Source of the DNA: Nanobdellota archaeon
Lineage (GTDB): Archaea; Nanobdellota; Nanobdellia; Woesearchaeales; GW2011-AR15
DNA length: 8,966 nt
Assembly (NCBI GenBank): GCA_018815145.1
Contig: JAHIYL010000096.1
Location: forward strand, 1-8,966
Reading direction: 5' to 3'
In this document: positions 5,753 to 8,966 of the stretch, piece after piece
Layout of the letters: every line of letters starts with the position of its first letter
Position numbering within the stretch: the first letter of the stretch is position 1
The notes under the pieces: generated by a model
Database searches by the model: none
The model's input: only the letters and a program-made list of their open reading frames with translations
What the model was told of the DNA's origin: nothing
Program-made: the position numbers and the translations under genes

Positions 5753-6958
5753 TCATATAAATTCTGTGAATCCAATCTTTAATTCATCTTTACCCATATT
5801 TCCCGGAAAACCTGAATCAAGCATATTTTTAAACTCATTCAATGGCCCTGCCATCCTAAGCTGCTTCTGCAATTTCACCTGCATCATCATGCCCTGATCT
5901 CCATTCTGTAGAGCTGCGATGAGATTCTTGAGTGCCTTGTCAGTCCTTCCTGAATAACCTACATACATAAACTCCCTTCCTGATTCTGTCATGCCTTTAC
6001 CAACATTTCTCCCAAAAATAAAATCACTCATATTGTATTCATTGTCAATTGTTTTGATAGACCTGTTCTCTTCTTTTGGTAGACCGAAAAGCCCAAATAT
6101 ACCCTCTTCACTGATTAAGTCATTGTCCAGTACCTGATCGACGACAGACTTAAATCCTGCAATATCAATGACAGCATCAAATCCTTTTCCTCCTGTAGTC
6201 GTATCTACAAACTTCTTGGTCAATTCATTTGGTGTAACGACCAAGTTTGCAGCTCCGATGCCTTTTGCAAAACCACGTCTGAAATCATTTGGTTCTACTG
6301 CAACAATATTTTTCACACCAAAATATTTCAAAAATACCTGCAGATTCAGCCCATGCGGCCCTGATCCATACAAAAGGACATTTCCTTTGATATTTCTTTC
6401 TGCGATATCTTCAGCAATCATAAAAGTATTTCCAAGAGGTTCGATAAGCGAACAAAGGAATGTCTTGTACAGATCTCCAACAGGATAAAAATTTGATTCC
6501 GGAACAAGTATATATTCGGAATATCCTCCACCAAGCACCGGTGCATGAGTCTTATCTATTTTTTCATATCCCCAAATACCAAATATGCCAAAATGATTAC
6601 ACGTATGCCCATCAATACCTTTTTCCATGCAGTCAGGACAAGGATAGTGTGACTCACTCGCACCAATCTCACCCAAATTTGTAATTGTATTTGTACCTCT
6701 CTGAACAACTTTTCCATAGAATTCATGACCAAATATTAGATCAATGCCTTCAACCATCTTAGGGAACACATTTTCAACTGTCCATGGGTCTTTTTTTCCT
6801 TTCATCATGCCAAAATCTGTCCCGCATATAGATGAACCCATTATCTTCAACAAAAGAAATCCTGGTGGTATCTCCTGCGGTACAGTAAGATTATCCCTAT
6901 ATACGACTCCTTCCTTTGTGAGAATATACCCTCTTTGAGTAGCTGGTAAATTTTCCAT
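5753..6958 (-). CDS. Zinc-dependent threonine 3-dehydrogenase-like MDR protein
   Basis: 401 aa, longer than classical threonine dehydrogenases (about 340-350). The catalytic domain has SSICGTD (zinc ligand C45), GHEF (H78, E79), and E173 in SLIEPLG. The Rossmann domain has YGSGPHG (197-203) and E222 at the end of the second strand, which favours NAD over NADP. The structural-zinc lobe has only three Cys (C107, C110, C120), with H104 where the first Cys would be and a wider last spacing. The KBL gene follows directly, so the likely reaction is threonine to 2-amino-3-ketobutyrate. Without that neighbour, sugar or polyol dehydrogenase would be equally possible. The start has an AGGGGG Shine-Dalgarno site 7 bases upstream. 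Confidence 0.78.
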   Translation of the reverse strand: MENLPATQRGYILTKEGVVYRDNLTVPQEIPPGFLLLKIMGSSICGTDFGMMKGKKDPWTVENVFPKMVEGIDLIFGHEFYGKVVQRGTNTITNLGEIGASESHYPCPDCMEKGIDGHTCNHFGIFGIWGYEKIDKTHAPVLGGGYSEYILVPESNFYPVGDLYKTFLCSLIEPLGNTFMIAEDIAERNIKGNVLLYGSGPHGLNLQVFLKYFGVKNIVAVEPNDFRRGFAKGIGAANLVVTPNELTKKFVDTTTGGKGFDAVIDIAGFKSVVDQVLDNDLISEEGIFGLFGLPKEENRSIKTIDNEYNMSDFIFGRNVGKGMTESGREFMYVGYSGRTDKALKNLIAALQNGDQGMMMQVKLQKQLRMAGPLNEFKNMLDSGFPGNMGKDELKIGFTEFI

Positions 6959-6965
6959 TTTTAAT

Positions 6966-6971
6966 CCCCCT
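6966..6971 (-). promoter_or_regulatory. Shine-Dalgarno site of the dehydrogenase operon
   Basis: AGGGGG on the minus strand, 7 bases before the ATG at 6958. The first gene of this operon therefore has a leader, unlike the leaderless genes at 1547-4246. An AT-rich TATA-like run lies further upstream near 7002-7013. Confidence 0.55.
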
Positions 6972-7054
6972 ATAGTTTGTTATAGATAGCGTGAATATTT
7001 ACTAATATTTAAATGTACTAAATGTAGACTATATAGAATACTTAGAATTTTTAC

Positions 7055-7079
7055 AAAAAAAAGAAAAGAGATAAAAAAA
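7055..7079 (-). terminator. Poly-T terminator of tRNA-Ser(UGA)
   Basis: On the minus strand, T7 (7073-7079) and T8 (7055-7062) runs follow the tRNA 3' end within two dozen bases, before the promoter region of the dehydrogenase operon. Confidence 0.6.
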
Positions 7080-7080
7080 G

Positions 7081-7165
7081 CGCCGCCGCCCGGATTTGAA
7101 CCGGGACGTCCTTGCGGACACCAGCTCTCAAGGCTGGCGCAGTAGCCAGATTGTGCCACGACGGC
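7081..7165 (-). tRNA. tRNA-Ser(UGA)
   Basis: On the minus strand, acceptor GCCGTCG (7159-7165) pairs with CGGCGGC (7082-7088, one G-T) and the discriminator is G. The anticodon stem CCAGC/GCTGG holds CTTGAGA, anticodon TGA. The long variable arm GTCC-GCAA-GGAC and T arm CCCGG-TTCAAAT-CCGGG are typical of class II tRNA-Ser. It is 85 nt with no intron and no CCA. Its body resembles tRNA-Ser(CGA) at 4315-4398. Confidence 0.93.
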
Positions 7166-7292
7166 TTGTTTTTGCAGATCAGTCCCCCGGCAAACAGGAT
7201 TATAAGACATGAAAATCAGAATTATTTAAAAATTTATTCTTACAGTGGCCTAAATCTTTATAGGGTCGAGAAAATTGTAAAAATATGATAAC

Positions 7293-7300
7293 TTTTATAA
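7293..7300 (+). promoter_or_regulatory. TATA-like box of tRNA-Ile
   Basis: TTTTATAA, about 32 bases before the first base of tRNA-Ile. The interval 7166-7328 otherwise holds only this and the divergent promoter of tRNA-Ser(UGA). Confidence 0.5.
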
Positions 7301-7359
7301 ACAAAATGTGTTTTCTAAAGCTCTGGATGGGCCCGTGGCTTAGTCTGGTGGAGCACCCG

Positions 7360-7387
7360 TAGCAATTACAGTGTAATTGTTGGTGAT
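7360..7387 (+). other. tRNA-Ile intron 1 (anticodon stem, 30/31)
   Basis: The 28-nt intron has a perfect BHB: central helix CACC (7354-7357) with GGTG (7382-7385), bulges CGT and ATA, and a 9-bp inner helix (7361-7369 with 7373-7381) closed by loop AGT. Cutting after the second bulge base gives exactly the exon ends needed for anticodon GAT. Confidence 0.88.
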
Positions 7388-7410
7388 ACTGATAATCGGG
7401 CGGCCGTGAG

Positions 7411-7434
7411 AAATCCCGTCAATGGATTCACGAA
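7411..7434 (+). other. tRNA-Ile intron 2 (T arm, 53/54)
   Basis: The 24-nt intron has central helix CGTG (7405-7408) with CACG (7429-7432), bulges AGA and AAT, and inner helix AATCC/GGATT (7412-7416, 7424-7428) with a 7-base loop. The predicted cuts leave a 7-base T loop, TTCAAAT. Confidence 0.86.
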
Positions 7435-7454
7435 TTCAAATCTCATCGGGCCCA

Positions 7455-7724
7455 TTTTCCCTCACTTTTCTAGTGACGATGATTTATTAAAAACATCTGC
7501 TCTACATCACTTAATTTTTGTCACAAATACTGCGGTAAGCTCTGAATGGAATGTTATTTTCACTCATAAGCGCAAGACTCTGAAACTGAAAAGGAGAGTA
7601 TATTAGCCAAATAAATGCTAATTTTGTCACATAAACATATCCCGTTGTCTGACATTTTGAGGGATATGCTTTATTTATTTTGTTTAATGAGGCTTAAACA
7701 CAATATATAAAAAATAATAAAAAA
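7455..7724. other. Gene-free interval with hairpins and a short direct repeat
   Basis: No convincing ORF. It contains GTGAC (7473-7477) facing GTCAC (7520-7524), and the near-repeat TAATTTT(T)GTCACA at about 7512-7526 and 7619-7631. It also has a terminator-like hairpin (7636-7668) and, at 7700-7724, A-rich DNA that reads as T runs on the minus strand and would end the small-gene operon. It marks the boundary between the tRNA-rich part and the AT-rich short-gene part. Confidence 0.4.
7636..7684 (+). terminator. Hairpin with T-rich tail
   Basis: CATATCCC (7636-7643) pairs perfectly with GGGATATG (7661-7668) across a 17-base loop, followed by a run of mostly T (7670-7684). It reads as a terminator for plus-strand transcripts, although no gene directly precedes it. 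Confidence 0.45.
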
Positions 7725-7877
7725 CTAAAATAACCATGTACTTTTCCTTTCAACATCATCCATTCTACATTGTGGACACATTTTTCCGAAAGGAAAGCTT
7801 CTTCCATGTATAGTGCAATAATTTGAAGAACATCCATTCACAAATTCATTTGCTTTTCCACTTATTGTAATTCTCAT
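7725..7877 (-). CDS. Small Cys/His-rich protein, zinc-binding candidate
   Basis: A 50-aa ORF. Residues C16, C21, H24, C34 and C37 (GC-x4-C-TIH ... MCPQCRMDD) look like a small zinc-binding fold; the C-P-x-C knuckle is typical of zinc ribbons. The family is unknown to me. The ATG at 7877 has a very good AGGTGAT Shine-Dalgarno site that overlaps the stop codon (TGA at 7882-7884) of the preceding 38-codon ORF, so the two would be translationally coupled. This site, plus the Cys pattern, is the main evidence that so short an ORF is real. It is the last gene of a three-gene minus-strand unit and is followed by T-rich DNA. DNA or RNA binding is only a guess. Confidence 0.6.
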   Translation of the reverse strand: MRITISGKANEFVNGCSSNYCTIHGRSFPFGKMCPQCRMDDVERKSTWLF

Positions 7878-7881
7878 TTTA

Positions 7882-7998
7882 TCACCTGTAAAGCCAATTG
7901 TCAATTTTTGTCTCAGCTTTGGTTCTCCTTCCTTTAGTTCTTCTCATCATCTGCTCTAATTTATATTCATATGCCATTTTTCCTCCTAATGTTGACAT
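7882..7998 (-). CDS. Small basic peptide, function unknown
   Basis: A 38-codon ORF with a strongly basic middle and a short aromatic end: RRTKGRRTKAETKIDNWLYR. The ATG at 7998 has GGTGA six bases upstream and overlaps the preceding gene's stop by 13 bases. An internal ATG at 7977 (31 aa) has GGAGG only four bases before it, so either start may be used. The stop lies inside the Shine-Dalgarno site of the next gene. Two coupled junctions in a row argue for a genuine mini-operon, although nothing in the protein itself identifies it. Nucleic-acid binding would fit the charge but is not shown. Confidence 0.45.
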   Translation of the reverse strand: MSTLGGKMAYEYKLEQMMRRTKGRRTKAETKIDNWLYR

Positions 7999-8213
7999 AT
8001 TATTTCACCACCCAATTTCTCCTTTTTTCCAAAAACTATCACAATTTCTCCTGTTCCAAATAACTTAATTATCTGAAAATTATGACTGTTTTTCATATCT
8101 AGGTGTATCTCTAAGTTTTCACGTAACTTATGTACATGAGCTCTTTTTGTTCCATTGACCATGATTGAATATTGGTCAATTGTTTCATTTAATTCGACAT
8201 TCCAGTTAAACAT
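7986..8213 (-). CDS. 75-aa hypothetical protein
   Basis: I do not recognise this protein. It has alternating polar and hydrophobic residues suggesting beta strands: WNVELNE, YSIMVNG, LEIHLDM, FQIIKLFG and EIVIVFGKKEK. It has no membrane span, and ends with a single Cys and His (ICQH). The start has GAGGT nine bases upstream (8223-8227). It is first in the minus-strand unit of three short genes, reading away from the palindromic promoter region at 8284-8305. The long leader (about 50 bases if that TATA-like box is used) fits its use of a Shine-Dalgarno site. Confidence 0.55.
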   Translation of the reverse strand: MFNWNVELNETIDQYSIMVNGTKRAHVHKLRENLEIHLDMKNSHNFQIIKLFGTGEIVIVFGKKEKLGGEIICQH

Positions 8214-8283
8214 TTTAATTATACCTCACTATTTAGCATCAACACTTTCTAAAGGTTAATTTTCATTGCTTAGTCCAGATTAG

Positions 8284-8305
8284 ATTTAAATACTGTTTAG
8301 TATTT
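8284..8305. promoter_or_regulatory. Palindromic operator overlapping divergent TATA-like boxes
   Basis: AAATACT (8288-8294) and AGTATTT (8299-8305) form a perfect inverted repeat with a 4-base spacer. TTTAAATA (8285-8292) is a TATA-like box placed about 26 bases before the plus-strand ATG at 8315, and its complement can serve the minus-strand gene at 8213. A dimeric repressor bound here would control both directions. Confidence 0.5.
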
Positions 8306-8314
8306 ATGTTTTAA

Positions 8315-8491
8315 ATGAGAACGGATATGAACGAAAAAGAATATTGTAACTGGTTGGATGAAGGTGGTTATTCTTATGGTAAAGTCAAATGTGCTAAGTG
8401 TGAAAAAGAATATGAAGAGATTTTACCAAATAGAATCAAGGAAGATTCGTTAAAGAATGATGTTTTCATTTGTGAAGACTGTGATTTTTAA
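8315..8491 (+). CDS. Small zinc-ribbon protein
   Basis: 58 aa with two C-x2-C knuckles, C26-AK-C29 and C53-ED-C56, about 24 residues apart, plus C11; this is the layout of a single zinc ribbon. The rest is acidic and soluble. The ATG at 8315 fits a leaderless start 26 bases after the TATA-like box; a second in-frame ATG at 8327 would give 54 aa. It is the only intact gene in the window that ends in TAA. It faces away from the minus-strand trio and shares the palindromic control region with it, and is followed by the nuclease-like gene. Zinc ribbons of this size often regulate or recruit proteins to nucleic acids, but no specific family is recognised. Confidence 0.6.
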   Translation: MRTDMNEKEYCNWLDEGGYSYGKVKCAKCEKEYEEILPNRIKEDSLKNDVFICEDCDF

Positions 8492-8510
8492 TCAATAATT
8501 ATTGTTTTTG

Positions 8511-8520
8511 ATAATATATG
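8511..8520 (+). promoter_or_regulatory. TATA-like box of the nuclease-like gene
   Basis: ATAATATATG, centred about 27 bases before the ATG at 8543, suggests a separate leaderless promoter for this gene. Confidence 0.45.
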
Positions 8521-8542
8521 GAAAAATAATAATCAAATCAAA

Positions 8543-8966
8543 ATGGCAAAAAACGAAAAAATAATCGAGAGAGCATTAAAGAGAAAATACAGCGAAGATA
8601 ATTGTAAACCAAAGAAAGCAATTATTGTTGACAAACATAGAACGTATACTGATGTAATAGTAAAAACAAAAGATAATGATTTGTATTTTATTGAATGTAA
8701 GGACTATACAGGAAGAATGAGAGGGCTTGGACTAGCTTTTGGTCAAATTGTTTCCTTTAGATTTGCATTCGAAAACCAAACAAAAGAAGATCAAATAAAT
8801 TATTTAAAACATTACTTTAATGATGAAGTACCAAAACATTTTAACATTGAATATTATCTAGCTTTTGGAAAAGATGCATATAATAATCATTTAGAAACAA
8901 TTATTAAATTTAAAAATAAGTTTTTTAAAGATTATGGTATTTATTTTCTCAATAAAAATAATGAAA
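8543..8966 (+). CDS. PD-(D/E)xK nuclease-like protein, truncated by the window edge
   Basis: 141 codons are visible and the frame is open at the edge. After a basic N-terminal helix, the segment TDVIVKTKDNDLYFIECKDYTG (36-57) gives D37, a two-strand hairpin, then E51-C-K53. This is the D...ExK arrangement of restriction-endonuclease-fold enzymes. It is followed by a helix RMRGLGLAFGQIVSFRFAF, where Q68 sits in the position often held by a conserved Gln in Mrr-like and resolvase-like nucleases. A second alpha/beta part (NIEYYLAFGKD...) follows. It may be a restriction or defence nuclease, a resolvase, or an element-encoded repair protein; I cannot choose between these. It is AT-rich, with an ATT/TTA/AAA-heavy codon use unlike kbl. 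Confidence 0.6.
   Translation, partial: MAKNEKIIERALKRKYSEDNCKPKKAIIVDKHRTYTDVIVKTKDNDLYFIECKDYTGRMRGLGLAFGQIVSFRFAFENQTKEDQINYLKHYFNDEVPKHFNIEYYLAFGKDAYNNHLETIIKFKNKFFKDYGIYFLNKNNE

Larger units (their letters stand above)
7329..7454 (+). tRNA. tRNA-Ile(GAU) with two non-canonical introns
   Basis: Acceptor GGGCCCG (7329-7335) pairs with CGGGCCC (7447-7453), with discriminator A7454. Direct reading fails to give an anticodon loop. Removing 7360-7387 joins CCCG to ACTGATAATCGGG, giving the stem CCCGA/TCGGG and loop CTGATAA with anticodon GAT. Removing 7411-7434 joins the T-stem strand GTGAG to TTCAAAT-CTCAT. The result is a normal 74-nt tRNA-Ile. Both cuts fall exactly where BHB folds predict. 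Exons are 7329-7359, 7388-7410 and 7435-7454. The canonical 37/38 position is uninterrupted and no CCA is encoded. Confidence 0.9.

Noticed and set aside
6980..7210. 76-codon minus-strand ORF
   Set aside because: It covers tRNA-Ser(UGA) and its T-rich tail; the translation is the tRNA read as codons.
7473..7544. C/D-like or hairpin RNA (GTGAC/GTCAC, ACGATGA, CTGA) after tRNA-Ile
   Set aside because: The C box deviates and the closing stem is only five pairs; kept only as a note in the interval description.
7406..7606. 66-codon plus-strand ORF after tRNA-Ile
   Set aside because: It starts within the tRNA T arm, lacks a ribosome site, and shows no domain pattern.
1..8966. CRISPR arrays
   Set aside because: No regularly spaced repeats of suitable length were seen on either strand.

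Overview
The window looks archaeal. Five tRNA genes lack an encoded 3' CCA. Three of them carry introns bounded by bulge-helix-bulge (BHB) folds. Several genes have a TATA-like box about 24-29 bases before the ATG, the layout of leaderless archaeal transcripts, while other genes use GGAGG/GGTGAT-type Shine-Dalgarno sites. The DNA is AT-rich. Non-canonical tRNA introns together with a small-genome style of gene content fit a DPANN-type or other uncultured archaeon, but nothing here fixes the lineage.

Left part (1-1546): the 5' end of an IS110-family transposase runs off the left edge. It is followed by a tRNA with anticodon CAT and a 58-nt intron, a VTT/DedA-like membrane protein on the minus strand, and tRNA-Val(GAC) interrupted by two introns, one in the D loop and one in the T loop. 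A stretch rich in long inverted repeats (1340-1486) looks like a structured RNA.

Middle (1547-4246, plus strand): a family 2 glycosyltransferase is intact except for one in-frame TAA. Its end overlaps a CDP-alcohol phosphatidyltransferase with a complete catalytic motif. Next come a small His-rich membrane protein and an AI-2E/PerM-type transporter. This block concerns membrane lipid or glycan synthesis and membrane transport.

Right-middle (4315-7165, minus strand): a zinc-dependent threonine dehydrogenase-like enzyme and 2-amino-3-ketobutyrate CoA ligase form a two-gene operon that would convert threonine to glycine and acetyl-CoA. A serine tRNA lies on each side of it: tRNA-Ser(UGA) upstream and tRNA-Ser(CGA) downstream.

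Right end (7329-8966): tRNA-Ile(GAU) has two introns, each with a textbook BHB fold. After it the sequence becomes more AT-rich and carries only short unknown genes: three coupled minus-strand ORFs (75, 38 and 50 codons, the last a Cys/His zinc-binding candidate), then, divergent from a palindromic promoter, a 58-aa zinc ribbon and a truncated PD-(D/E)xK nuclease-like protein. A tRNA edge, small DNA-binding-type proteins and a nuclease suggest the start of an integrated element or defence island, but its other end lies outside the window.
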